Virus record (IMG/VR): IMGVR_UViG_3300038701_000498
Coordinates: 1 to 45,191 of that record
Reading direction: 5' to 3' (one strand)
DNA: 45,191 nt
Source of the DNA: a virus
The translations under genes were made by a program, and so were the position numbers. Each line of letters starts with the position of its first letter. Position 1 is the first letter of the stretch. Under the pieces are notes generated by a model. It was not told the DNA's origin. It was given only the letters and a program-made list of their open reading frames with translations, and did no database searches. Positions 23,547 through 31,416 of the stretch are shown here, piece after piece.

Positions 23547-23795
23547 TCATGCCTCCGTAGCCGGAGCGGGCTTAGTCGCCGCTTTCACGGCCCACATCGC
23601 CGCGTCTTCAACATGGGTCTGCGCCAACGCCTTGAGGCGCTTTACCTCTTGGTGCTGCTCCTCGTTGGCAATCAACGCCACCGGGATGCTGTCGACCAAG
23701 TCGATCAGATCGGCCGCTGCCCGCTTGATCTGGGACACCATGTCATCGTTGCTGGGGTTGAACGTGATCCCCACACGATATTCGCCTTTAGTCAT
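23547..23795 (-). CDS. Acb2-like hairpin protein, candidate anti-CBASS cyclic-nucleotide sponge
   Basis: The 82-residue product (ATG 23793-23795, 7 nt from AAGGG) matches the Acb2/T4 Vs.4 design. It has a short beta start (YRVGITFNPS), a helix (VSQIKRAAADLIDLVDSI), a polar loop and a second helix with LAQTHVEDAAMWAVKA. The ExAxMWAxKA motif near the C-terminus is the signature of this helical-hairpin group. Known Acb2 proteins form hexamers that bind cyclic oligonucleotides and so block CBASS immunity. Here it is encoded in the head operon between GroES-like and scaffold genes. Binding activity is inferred from the motif only. Confidence 0.7.
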   Translation of the reverse strand: MTKGEYRVGITFNPSNDDMVSQIKRAAADLIDLVDSIPVALIANEEQHQEVKRLKALAQTHVEDAAMWAVKAATKPAPATEA

Positions 23796-23797
23796 GC

Positions 23798-24163
23798 TCA
23801 TGCCCTTTCATACCCGCGCGGGTCGTCGACCACCGCCTCGACGGTGTCGTCGTTGATGATCCGGAACTCCTTGCCTGCGATCTTGAACCGGGTCCCCGAG
23901 TAGGACCGGAAGATCACGAAATCGCCCTCCTTGCAGTAGGGGCCAGACGGGAACTTGTCACCGTCCTTATACGCCTCCGGACCCACCTTCAGCACGAAGC
24001 CGATGATAGACGCGGTCTGCTCCCGCGATTTCAGCTCATCCGGGAGGTACACCCCTCCCTCGGTCTTCTGCGACACGTCCAGTGTCGCAATCAGCAGCCG
24101 GTAGCCCGCGGGCTCGGGCAGCTTGTGCAGGATATCCTGCGAGATCTCTGTACTCTCGTACAT
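23798..24163 (-). CDS. GroES-like co-chaperonin
   Basis: The start is ATG 24161-24163 with GAGGA 4 nt upstream; the product has 121 residues. It shows the Cpn10 order: N-terminal PAGYRLLIATLDVSQKTEGG (strand and mobile-loop start), VYLPDE, then GFVLKVGPEAYKDGD, a YCKEGDFVIFRSYSGT strand pair and a final EFRIINDDTVEAVV. Cpn10 caps GroEL. Phage versions (T4 gp31 is the known case) adapt GroEL for folding the capsid protein. Its place beside the scaffold and capsid genes suits that. The mobile loop carries a TEGG/VYLP segment, as in GroES. Good confidence in the fold. Confidence 0.8.
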   Translation of the reverse strand: MYESTEISQDILHKLPEPAGYRLLIATLDVSQKTEGGVYLPDELKSREQTASIIGFVLKVGPEAYKDGDKFPSGPYCKEGDFVIFRSYSGTRFKIAGKEFRIINDDTVEAVVDDPRGYERA

Positions 24164-24232
24164 GTCGTCCTCATCGCGACGGATCGGCCCCGTCGTAGCC
24201 TGCACCGGACCACCCGGTGATTCTGCGCGCCG

Positions 24233-24418
24233 TCAGTCCTCGGCGTAGCGTCTCTCGATCTCGAGGATTTCCTCGAGCACCGCTCGGAGCGCCGCCACCT
24301 TCCCGGTGATGCGGGCGTACTCCGTCATATCCTTCACGTTGCCCGCGGCGAGGTAGTCACTCGCCGCCTTGATCTCGTCCTTCAGGCGGAGCCTGAGTGT
24401 CTCCAGCGGCTCGATCAT
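24233..24418 (-). CDS. Small coiled-coil protein overlapping the portal 3' end
   Basis: The 61-residue product is one long helix (ETLRLRLKDEIKAASDYLAA, then a second segment VAALRAVLEEILEIERRY). GGAGG lies 6 nt before the ATG, which supports translation despite a 62-nt overlap with the portal gene in another frame. Coiled-coil heptads suggest an oligomer. Function is unknown; position suggests an accessory of head assembly. Confidence 0.7.
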   Translation of the reverse strand: MIEPLETLRLRLKDEIKAASDYLAAGNVKDMTEYARITGKVAALRAVLEEILEIERRYAED

Positions 24419-26882
24419 TGGCGCCCTCCGTCATCATCTCTGCGACCCGCAGGCCGATGTCCACGCCCTTCTGGCGCTCTTGGCGCTGGCCCTTGTCGAG
24501 ATCGACCGCGAGCTTGGCACCGATCTGCGCCGCGCTGCGCTGGTTCTCGGACTCCAGCCGCTCCTCGCCCATCATCAGGTTACCCGCGATCTTCTGGGCC
24601 TCGAGCTTGAGCTTCTCCATGTCCAGCACGGCGTCGTGCTTAGCCTCGGCCTCCTTGAGCGCTACCTCGCGCTCCTTCAGCTCGAGCTCCTTCATCTGGA
24701 TCTGGGTCAGCGGGTTCTGGGCCTGCTTCTGGGCCTCCTCCTGAGCCACGTCGGTCTTGTTCTTGCCGAGCAGCTTCTCCGCGGCGGCCGCGGCAAGCCG
24801 CGAGACCTCGCGCTCCACGTCCTCCGGCAGCTCGCTGTCGTCGTCAGGCAGCTCGACACCCAGCACCTGCTGCATCTGGGTCCGGTAGGCCATCGCCACG
24901 TGTTCCGTGACGTGCGCCGCCATGGCGCTCTGGATTGCCGACGCGAACGGCGACTGCCCCACCAGCTGCAGGATCTTCGGGTCCTGCGCCGCTGCCATGT
25001 GGACGGCGATGTGCGCCTCGTGGTCCTGATACTGGAACGCCTTGACCGGCTCCTGCTTGAGGATCGCCATGTTCTCGGTCACCGGGTCCATCGGCTTAAT
25101 GTCCTCCGGCAGCTTGATGATCTCGTCGGCGTCTTGGATGTTCAGCACCTCAAGCATGCCCCTGTGGAGCTTGCCGAGGTCGTAGAGCTGCGGCGCCTGC
25201 TGCGCCAGCTGCAGCGCGGCCTGATACTGCACCACCCGCTGGGCCATCGTGGCCGCGTTGGGATCAGAGACCGGGATCACATCCACACGACCATCGAAGT
25301 CGGCGACGCGGTCGTGCTCGCTCTCCTCCTCGTAGTCGTAAACAGGCGACATGAAATCGTGGATGATCTGGGCCAGCAGCTTGAGCTCGCGGCGCATCGC
25401 AGCGTGGAGGCGAGCCTGCACGCCAGTCATCACCTTCATCGAGCGCTCGAGCAGCGCGAGCGTCGTCCCCACCGGGGCCTCGGGGTTCATGTTGCCGACC
25501 TGAATGTCAGCGACAGATCCGATCCGGCGTCCCTCCTCAACCACGTTGCCAAGCAGCTGGTAGAGCACGGTGGATGGCTCTTTGTAAGGTAGCGGGAACA
25601 GCGACTCCCGCAGCGTGCCCCCGGGCACGTCCACGTCCCGCCACTCGCCGGGATGGAGCGGAGTGCCGTCGTTTGTGATCCGCATGCCCTTGGTCTTGAG
25701 GCCTGCCGGCAGGTTCGACAGCGTACCTGCGTCGATCAGCTGCCGCAGGATGGACGTCGCGGACTTGGCAAGGCCACCGATCATGTGGATGAGCCCGGTG
25801 CCGTAGAACCCCATCCCGGGTAGGTACTTGTAGTGCACGAAGTGCATCCGCTTCAGCTTGCGGCCGTCGTCCTCGAACCAATTCTTGCGGATCGACAGGA
25901 TCGTCATGGACGACTTGTCCATGGTGACGATGTAGGGCCGCGGCACGCCGTCCGGGTCGTCCAGATCCTCCGGCATGTTCATCGTCACATGCATCTCGAG
26001 GATCGTGTGCCGGTCATCGTCGTCGATGACGGCCTCCTCACCGGCCAGCTCGTTATACTTCTCCTGAATGTCGGAGAAGTCAGCGGTGGGCTCCGGCAAG
26101 TCCACGTCGCGATAAAAGCCGCTCAGCTGCAGCTTCATGACCTCGACCGGGGACTTCTTCATCACGTGGGTGAAGCGCTCGCAGGTCTGCAGGTCCGACG
26201 CCCCGTAGGGCGCCACCAAGTCCTCCGCCGGCACGAAGATCGACGCCGGCCGCTCCATGATCGGGTCGTAGTAGACCTTCTTGAACGCCGAGCCCGCCAG
26301 CGGCAGCTGGAACAGCATCTGCTCCAGCTCATCGCGATACTCGGTCATGTTCTCGGTCATCTGGTAGTTCAGCTCGCGCTCGACGCGCTGGGACTGCTTG
26401 AACTTCTCGGGCGTCATCTTGCCCACGATCTTCGACCGCGCCGGGCCCGCGGCGGGGAACATCTCGCTCATGGCCTGCGCTTGGAACCGCACCACGGCCT
26501 CGGTCAGCAGCGGGTGGAACACCCCGGCCGCGCCCTGCCACGGCATCGCCCGCTCCTCGATCTTCAGGCCAAGCAAGTCCATACCGTTGGCATATGCCGT
26601 CGCCCACTCCTTGCGGGCGTTCCTGTCGTTCTCGAAGTCCTGCAGCAGCTCGGAGGCCATGGACTGCAGCTCGTCCTCGTCAATCAGCTCCGCGAGGTTC
26701 GCGTCGTGCTCGGGGCCCATGATCTCCTCGGCGATCTCGCCGCCAAAATCGATGATGATGCCACCGTCCTCATCCGTAATGGCCACCGCCTCCGGGTCGA
26801 TGATGTCGATCTCGAGCTCTTCCGGATCGTCGCCGACGGTGTCCTCGATGTCGAACGGCTGGGCTGCGCGGTCAACGGCCAT
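24357..26882 (-). CDS. Portal protein
   Basis: The 841-residue protein forms the dodecameric ring at the packaging vertex. AAGGAGG precedes the ATG. The portal core is recognisable by RKEWATAYANGMDLLGL, MPWQGAAGVFHPLLTEAVVR, the FQLPLAGSAFKKVYYDPIME strand block and the PYGASDLQTCERFTHVMKKS segment. The C-terminal 150 residues are a long charged coiled coil (NPLTQIQMKELELKEREVAL onward), like the barrel of P22-type portals. The N-terminal 80 residues are acidic. The gene lies between the terminase and scaffold modules, the usual order. Confidence 0.92.
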   Translation of the reverse strand: MAVDRAAQPFDIEDTVGDDPEELEIDIIDPEAVAITDEDGGIIIDFGGEIAEEIMGPEHDANLAELIDEDELQSMASELLQDFENDRNARKEWATAYANGMDLLGLKIEERAMPWQGAAGVFHPLLTEAVVRFQAQAMSEMFPAAGPARSKIVGKMTPEKFKQSQRVERELNYQMTENMTEYRDELEQMLFQLPLAGSAFKKVYYDPIMERPASIFVPAEDLVAPYGASDLQTCERFTHVMKKSPVEVMKLQLSGFYRDVDLPEPTADFSDIQEKYNELAGEEAVIDDDDRHTILEMHVTMNMPEDLDDPDGVPRPYIVTMDKSSMTILSIRKNWFEDDGRKLKRMHFVHYKYLPGMGFYGTGLIHMIGGLAKSATSILRQLIDAGTLSNLPAGLKTKGMRITNDGTPLHPGEWRDVDVPGGTLRESLFPLPYKEPSTVLYQLLGNVVEEGRRIGSVADIQVGNMNPEAPVGTTLALLERSMKVMTGVQARLHAAMRRELKLLAQIIHDFMSPVYDYEEESEHDRVADFDGRVDVIPVSDPNAATMAQRVVQYQAALQLAQQAPQLYDLGKLHRGMLEVLNIQDADEIIKLPEDIKPMDPVTENMAILKQEPVKAFQYQDHEAHIAVHMAAAQDPKILQLVGQSPFASAIQSAMAAHVTEHVAMAYRTQMQQVLGVELPDDDSELPEDVEREVSRLAAAAAEKLLGKNKTDVAQEEAQKQAQNPLTQIQMKELELKEREVALKEAEAKHDAVLDMEKLKLEAQKIAGNLMMGEERLESENQRSAAQIGAKLAVDLDKGQRQERQKGVDIGLRVAEMMTEGANDRAAGDTQAPPEGRDQGGE

Positions 26883-26920
26883 TGGTGGCCTCCTTCAGGT
26901 TGGGCACCTCTAGGATACCT

Positions 26921-27427
26921 TTACAGCCCATGTTTTTGCAAGGCCTCTGCGATCTTGAATAGCTCTGCAGATGTAGCATCGTTTTTTATCCTGTTTGCAC
27001 GCGTACATACGACCCAGAGGTTATCGAGTGTATAGCCCTGCTTAGGGTCTTTCCGATCAATGCTTGGGCCGTTAGGCGCTATCTTACCCTGCCCATACAC
27101 TATAGGTGTACCCAGAAGTGGGCACACGTCCACGGCCAAAGACAAAACTTCGTGTAAAGTCAGGTCCACTGGGAGGTTGTATGTTTTGGCCCTAGCGTAA
27201 CAGTTTTTGATCGTCGTCTCAGCCCACCGCTGTTTTGGGTCTAGATTTTTGTACCGATTACGCTGGCGGCTGTTTAGTTTTTTCTGCGCTTCCGGGCTTA
27301 ATTTGGTGGGTTTTCTAGATACTGTGCAATCACGGCATATAGCATAGCGGCCCCGCCGGGCGCGCTTCGGCATAAATTCTTCTATGTCTTTCTCTCGGTT
27401 GCAGCTTTTGCAAAGTTTTGTGGGCAT
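26921..27427 (-). CDS. HNH endonuclease (free-standing)
   Basis: The start is ATG 27425-27427, 7 nt after AAGGAGG, giving 168 residues. An N-terminal CKSCNREKDIEEF and CRDCTVSRK pair makes a zinc finger. The nuclease core contains CPLLGTPIVYGQGKIAPNGP, SIDRKDPKQGYTLDN and a WVVCTRANRIKN motif, the HNH arrangement seen in phage homing nucleases (Asp in SIDR, Asn near the end). It is much more AT-rich than TerL and portal on either side, and fits between them without disturbing them. Probably mobile. Confidence 0.88.
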   Translation of the reverse strand: MPTKLCKSCNREKDIEEFMPKRARRGRYAICRDCTVSRKPTKLSPEAQKKLNSRQRNRYKNLDPKQRWAETTIKNCYARAKTYNLPVDLTLHEVLSLAVDVCPLLGTPIVYGQGKIAPNGPSIDRKDPKQGYTLDNLWVVCTRANRIKNDATSAELFKIAEALQKHGL

Positions 27428-27474
27428 GGGGCGCCTCCTTATATGGCGATAGATTACCCATGACTCTATTTTTG

Positions 27475-29079
27475 TCAATAGTACTCAACTGGCCTGCGGT
27501 ACGGCAACTCATCTTCAGGTTCGTCCGTTGGCAGGCGGATGAAGCCGCCTTGGCGGAACCGCATCAGAGCCATAATGGTGGCGTCGACTTGGTCGTCGTT
27601 CCGCATGTACGGGAAACCTGCAATCTCCTCAATGAGGTCCTCAGCCCAGCGCCGATCCGGCGCCCAGACCAGCCCGGAGCGGATGATGTCCGCCACGGAG
27701 TTTAGCCTTGCCATCTTGGTGTTCGGGTTGTTCTGCGTCCCCCGCACGGGCGTGTATTCGCCCACCGGGATGCCGATGCGCCGCAGTTCCTGATACAGCG
27801 GCGTGCCCGAGCTCTTCTTCTCCACGATGAACACGTCGGGGTCCCAGTCCTGATACTCGCGCAGCGCGAGCTCCTTGAGTTCGGGGAACTCCAACCGTTC
27901 CTTGATCGCGTTCAGCAGGATGATGTTGTGGGCATTGTCCTCCTCGTTGAAGAACACCCCCCACGTGGTCAGCGACGTGAAGTCCGCCCGGTTGTGGGCC
28001 TCAGCCGCGGCGTCCAGCGTCATTATCATATACTCGCACGGGGGCGGGTCGTCCTTTGTCCAGACACGCCACCACTCTCGCTTCACGATCGAAGCTTCTT
28101 CTGCCGTCGGCTTCTGCTGATACTGCGCGTTCCACTGATACGCAGGCATCGAGGCCTTGGTGCGCTTCAGCGCGTCGAGGTCGAAGAACTCAGGCCAGAG
28201 CGCCTTCTCCTTGACCCGAGTCTCCCCGGTCAGCAGGTCCTTGGTCTCCTTCTCGAGGATCGCCGGGAACTCAAACACCTCATACTGGTCTGCGTCGGCG
28301 TTGTTGGTCATGTCCTTGACCACGCGCCCGATGAGGTCGTCCTCCGCCCAGCGGGTGTGCACGATAGCCACGGCCCCGCCCGGCATCAGACGTGTGCGCG
28401 CACCGAAGGCAAACCAGTCGTAGGCCTTCTCGAAGACCGTGAAGTTCCCAGCGAGCACGTCCTGTTCGGAGTGCGGGTCGTCAACGACGAGCAAGTGAGC
28501 ACCGCGGCCCGCGAGGGCCGCCCCGACGCCCGTGGCATAGAACTCCCCGCCTGCTGTCGTGTTCCACCGACCGGCCGACTTGCTGTCCTTGGACAGCTGT
28601 GTGTCCGGGAAGACCTCTTGATACAGCGGGTCCGCGATCAAGTTCCGCACCTTGCGGCCGAAGTCCACGGCGAGATCCGTCGTGTGCGACACGAGCATCA
28701 CCTTGTGGCCCGGATTCCGGCCCAGATACCACGCCGTATAGTATATAGAGGTGAGCTGCGACTTGCCGTGCCGCGGCGGCACGGACACGCAGATCCGGTC
28801 CTTCTCGCGCCGCTCGATGTCCTCGAGCAGGCTGGCCAGCCGCCTGTGGTGCGCACCGACCTTATAGTCGTCCTGCATGTGCTTGGCGAACTCAATCAAG
28901 CTGTCCCCGCAGCGCTGCACGTGCTCGCGCTTCTCCAGCTCCTCCACGAGCTTCTCGATCTCGACGATCTCCGCATCGCTCAGCTGGTCGATGTTGGCCA
29001 GCAGCGTCTCGATGTCCTCCCGAGACAGCTCGGGAGCCGGTGCCGCCGTGGCGGCCGGAGGCGGGGTGCCGTCAGGCAT
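27475..29079 (-). CDS. terL: Terminase large subunit
   Basis: The 534-residue motor translocates DNA into the prohead and cuts it. The ATPase has Walker A VPPRHGKS (residues 100-107), Walker B LLVVDD (196-201) and a coupling region with HTRWAEDD (240-247). The nuclease domain has Asp355 (TLDAAAE), Glu419 (FIVEKKSS) and Asp498 (NDDQVDATIMAL), the usual RNase H-like triad. The N-terminal 60 residues are helical. The start overlaps the mini-protein stop by 8 nt. Family membership is clear; the end-cutting mode (cos, pac) cannot be read here. Confidence 0.95.
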   Translation of the reverse strand: MPDGTPPPAATAAPAPELSREDIETLLANIDQLSDAEIVEIEKLVEELEKREHVQRCGDSLIEFAKHMQDDYKVGAHHRRLASLLEDIERREKDRICVSVPPRHGKSQLTSIYYTAWYLGRNPGHKVMLVSHTTDLAVDFGRKVRNLIADPLYQEVFPDTQLSKDSKSAGRWNTTAGGEFYATGVGAALAGRGAHLLVVDDPHSEQDVLAGNFTVFEKAYDWFAFGARTRLMPGGAVAIVHTRWAEDDLIGRVVKDMTNNADADQYEVFEFPAILEKETKDLLTGETRVKEKALWPEFFDLDALKRTKASMPAYQWNAQYQQKPTAEEASIVKREWWRVWTKDDPPPCEYMIMTLDAAAEAHNRADFTSLTTWGVFFNEEDNAHNIILLNAIKERLEFPELKELALREYQDWDPDVFIVEKKSSGTPLYQELRRIGIPVGEYTPVRGTQNNPNTKMARLNSVADIIRSGLVWAPDRRWAEDLIEEIAGFPYMRNDDQVDATIMALMRFRQGGFIRLPTDEPEDELPYRRPVEYY

Positions 29080-29161
29080 GGGCGTACCCGCAGTGGTCGC
29101 ACCTGTCCCCCTCGAGAACCATGACGAACCACTTGCCGCAGCATTCGCATTTTACGAACAT
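29072..29161 (-). CDS. 29-residue zinc-ribbon-like mini-protein upstream of TerL
   Basis: A short frame runs from ATG 29159-29161 to TGA 29072-29074, with GGAG 6 nt before the ATG. The product has two close cysteine pairs (CECCGKWF and CDHCGYAHA) separated by a short turn, so it could bind one zinc. Its stop lies 8 nt inside the TerL start, giving tight translational coupling. I know of no named family; it could be a packaging or DNA-end factor, but that is a guess. Confidence 0.65.
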   Translation of the reverse strand: MFVKCECCGKWFVMVLEGDRCDHCGYAHA

Positions 29162-29162
29162 G

Positions 29163-29441
29163 CTACTCTCCGCTCCTATTGAGCTCCGTCAGGTGGTCCT
29201 TGGCTACCTCCACCGCGCCCTGCATGCTGTAGCCGCCGACGCGGCCAGTAACAGTGTACGACGCCGTGTGGTCCTTATGCAGCGGTACGGCCAGCATCCC
29301 GACGATCTCACCTGCCTCCGCAGCTGTGAGCAGGTCGCGCAGCGTCTCCACGAGGATCTCGCTGACATACGGCGCTTCCGGCGCCGCCGGGGGCACCAGC
29401 TCGAACTTCCGCACGTTGTCGTTCGCGGGCTGCTCAGTCAT
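29163..29441 (-). CDS. Small late protein
   Basis: The start is ATG 29439-29441, which has GGAGG 6 nt upstream and overlaps the preceding stop by 8 nt. The 92-residue product starts MTEQPANDNVRKFELVPPAA, a style common in rhodobacterial proteins, and has a helix (ILVETLRDLLTAAEAGEIVG) followed by short strands. It sits between the small-terminase candidate and TerL. Function is unknown. Confidence 0.65.
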   Translation of the reverse strand: MTEQPANDNVRKFELVPPAAPEAPYVSEILVETLRDLLTAAEAGEIVGMLAVPLHKDHTASYTVTGRVGGYSMQGAVEVAKDHLTELNRSGE

Positions 29442-30036
29442 CGTCGTCCTCCACGATTTCCGCATCTTCCGCAGCGGGTGGCGCGTCCAGCGCCTGCGCC
29501 GCGGGCGTCACGTTCTTCAGGCGGCCGAGCCGGGCTTTCAGCTGCGCACGCAACTCATCACTGGTCTGGTGGGTCACCGTGACCTCACTGCGCTCCGTGA
29601 AGAGACCGACGTCGCTCATCTTGCCCAGCAGCTCGAGGGCCCGCACCCGGATGCGCGGGTCAGGGTTATCCGTCTCTTGTATCAGCTTGTTGACCACCAT
29701 GTGCCGCACCTGCACGGAGCTGTGCACGATGGAGTGCCCGAAATCCTGCAGGATCTGGTAGGTCAGCTTCAGCGCAGGCGGCGGCATCGCCGCGATCTCC
29801 TTGGCACCGAAGCTCTCAGACGCCTTCTCGGGGTTCTCCGCATACTCCGTGGCCCAGCCGCCGGCCTTATACATGTCCTGCTTGTTGTCGAGCGGCTCAT
29901 CCGCCAGCCCGTGCTTCTCCAGCAGGTCGATGGCGTTCGCAGCGGCCCGGGCCTTCTCGAACATGTCGGCCCTCGCCTCCTTGTCATGCGCAGGAGGGAC
30001 CGGCACGCTGTCTTCGATATCCAGAAAAATGCTCAT
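29434..30036 (-). CDS. Candidate small terminase subunit (by position)
   Basis: This is the first gene of the leftward late operon, 200 residues. It has an acidic N-terminus, a helical centre with ALKLTYQILQDFGHSIVHSS and VQVRHMVVNKLIQETDNPDP, and an acidic C-terminus ending in EIVEDDDD. Two genes downstream lies TerL. Small terminases are usually the first packaging gene and about this size, and are mainly helical, but no HTH is obvious. It could also be a different packaging accessory. Confidence 0.5.
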   Translation of the reverse strand: MSIFLDIEDSVPVPPAHDKEARADMFEKARAAANAIDLLEKHGLADEPLDNKQDMYKAGGWATEYAENPEKASESFGAKEIAAMPPPALKLTYQILQDFGHSIVHSSVQVRHMVVNKLIQETDNPDPRIRVRALELLGKMSDVGLFTERSEVTVTHQTSDELRAQLKARLGRLKNVTPAAQALDAPPAAEDAEIVEDDDD

Positions 30037-30067
30037 GAGTGCAGCTTACCAGCTGTTTTGGGATGCT

Positions 30068-30091
30068 GGGAAGCCCCCAGAGGGGCTTCCC
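30068..30091 (-). other. Hairpin in the leader of the late operon
   Basis: GGGAAGCCCC-CAGA-GGGGCTTCCC is a perfect 10-bp stem with a 4-nt loop, 32 nt upstream of the first late gene. No U-tract follows, so it is more likely a leader structure than a terminator. Confidence 0.6.
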
Positions 30092-30209
30092 GACGAATGT
30101 GGCGCATTCGATAGAGCGTCCGCAGGAGTTGACCTGCGAAAACCGCCTGCGCTGTGGCACAGACATATATAGTGTGCAGCTTTTTCTAGGGGAGGTAAAG
30201 TATAAAATA

Positions 30210-30230
30210 GGGGTCCCGGGAGGGGTGGGG
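30210..30230 (+). other. G-quadruplex motif
   Basis: Four runs of three or four G (30210-30213, 30218-30220, 30222-30225, 30227-30230) with loops of 1-4 nt satisfy the usual G3+N1-7 pattern on the plus strand. A second G-rich stretch follows near 30260. Confidence 0.6.
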
Positions 30231-30390
30231 TGGTTGGTATGTGGAAAATATGTTGTGTGGGGGAGGGGGTGTGTTTAGTGGGCTTGGTATGCTTTGTAGG
30301 TTTAGATGTGATTTGTTCGCGCAGAATAGTATTATATAGCAGAGCAACCCGAGCTGCCACAGAGGGGGGATGCCCCCCGGTGGGGTCGGC

Positions 30391-30409
30391 GGTATGCGCC
30401 GCGCATACC
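30391..30409. repeat. Dispersed palindrome 1
   Basis: GGTATGCG-CCG-CGCATACC: perfect 8-bp arms, 3-nt loop. It lies 110 bp before the first early gene. Confidence 0.9.
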
Positions 30410-30519
30410 AAGAAACCCCCCATAGCGTCGCACAATCGCTGGCAATGTACGCCAAGCCATGCCATAAAGAGATTGTCAGGACGGATTGGCCGCCTGACCT
30501 AACACAAGGAAACTTCACT

Positions 30520-31059
30520 ATGACCACCAAGAATTCCGCCGCGATCGCTGACATTTTCGCTGACATTGCCAAGGCGGTGAAGGCCCACGACACTCGCATG
30601 GCGACGCTGGTCGCGCCGCTGGTCAAGGCGGGCGTCGATCCGACCAAGGCCCTCAAGCCTGAGGGTGAGTGGTACGATGACTTCCGCGGCGCGGTCGCGG
30701 CGGCGTACCTGACCGGACCGCAAGCGGCGGCGGTTCTGGACCCCAGCGTGTCCGGTAAGGCCAAGGTTGGCAAGCTGACCAAGGCGGATCTGACCAAGCG
30801 GCTCAGCTCGAGCGTGTCCAAGGTTCGCGCCGCGGTCATCAAGGCAATGGGCGCCAGCGCCGCCGGCGACGCCCCCAAGGGGTCCAAGCGGTCCGAATTC
30901 GAAACGATGTACGATCGGATCAAAAAGGACCGCGACACGCTGGCCAGCGCGATTGACGGGACGTCGAAGTCGGCATTCTGGAAGGAATTCACCGGCGACG
31001 TGACCGACGCCCGCAAGGCGCTGGACGCCGCGCTCAAGGCGCTCGACGCTCTCAAGTAA
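30520..31059 (+). CDS. Early protein of unknown function with its own terminator
   Basis: The start is ATG 30520, 9 nt after AAGGA. The 179-residue product is mainly helical, Ala/Lys-rich and basic: MTTKNSAAIADIFADIAKAV, a WYDDFRGAVAAAYLTGPQAA segment, SSSVSKVRAAVIKAMGAS, and a C-terminal helix of repeating ALDAALKALDALK. It is the only gene between two control regions and is followed by a perfect terminator, so it is a monocistronic early unit. Basic helical character and position hint at a DNA-binding or host-takeover protein. No family recognised. Confidence 0.75.
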   Translation: MTTKNSAAIADIFADIAKAVKAHDTRMATLVAPLVKAGVDPTKALKPEGEWYDDFRGAVAAAYLTGPQAAAVLDPSVSGKAKVGKLTKADLTKRLSSSVSKVRAAVIKAMGASAAGDAPKGSKRSEFETMYDRIKKDRDTLASAIDGTSKSAFWKEFTGDVTDARKALDAALKALDALK

Positions 31060-31065
31060 CACCAC

Positions 31066-31097
31066 GCCCCGCACGGTTCGCCGTGCGGGGCTTTTTT
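31066..31097 (+). terminator. Perfect rho-independent terminator
   Basis: GCCCCGCACGG-TTCG-CCGTGCGGGGC followed by TTTTTT: an 11-bp perfect stem with a TTCG loop, starting 6 nt after the stop codon of the early gene. Confidence 0.95.
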
Positions 31098-31149
31098 GTG
31101 TCTGGCGTTTCGACGCCAGTTTCGAAGAAACCAGTTCCGCGCCTCTGGT

Positions 31150-31163
31150 AGCAGCGGAGAGCC
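31150..31163. repeat. Degenerate copy of the 30-bp repeat
   Basis: Only the core AGCAGCGGAGAGCC is exact here. It is 89 and 215 bp from the other two copies. Confidence 0.6.
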
Positions 31164-31227
31164 GCGAGGCGGCCGGCGTTCTCGGCGCAGTCGGGCGGGT
31201 TGCAAATTTGCAAAGTCCGCCTCGATG

Positions 31228-31257
31228 CCAGTTTCTCTAGCAGCGGAGAGCCTGAGC
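31228..31257. repeat. 30-bp direct repeat, copy A
   Basis: The unit starts CCAGTTTCTCTAGCAGCGG and ends CCTGAGC. It is identical to copy B at 31354-31383 and is followed 11 bp later by palindrome 2. Confidence 0.9.
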
Positions 31258-31268
31258 CGAGCGCACGA

Positions 31269-31287
31269 GGTATGCGGCGCGCATACC
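31269..31287. repeat. Dispersed palindrome 2
   Basis: GGTATGCG-GCG-CGCATACC, perfect 8-bp arms, in the repeat-rich stretch; no gene follows directly. Confidence 0.9.
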
Positions 31288-31353
31288 GCCCCGGCGGATT
31301 CGGCGTGGTCGACCTACCCAACAAAGCGCACGAACGACCTACCCAACACGACA

Positions 31354-31383
31354 CCAGTTTCTCTAGCAGCGGAGAGCCTGAGC
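31354..31383. repeat. 30-bp direct repeat, copy B
   Basis: Exact copy of 31228-31257, 126 bp further on. Palindrome 3 follows after 33 bp. Confidence 0.9.
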
Positions 31384-31416
31384 GCGTCGGCGAGCCCGGC
31401 GGACCGGACCCGCGAG

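Larger units (their letters stand above)
30037..30519. other. Divergent intergenic control region
   Basis: This 483-bp stretch separates the leftward late operon from the rightward early gene. It contains a 10-bp hairpin (30068-30091), a G-quadruplex motif (30210-30230), an AT-rich patch with a perfect minus-strand TATAAT at 30331-30336 (its -35, TGGCAG 17 nt upstream, is poor) and one dispersed palindrome. I see no convincing coding frame. Promoters for both transcription units are expected here. Confidence 0.7.

Noticed and set aside
30186-31205. Minus-strand frame across the divergent region and early gene
   Set aside because: It runs through the terminator, the early gene in antisense and the control region, and shows no start signal or conserved segment.
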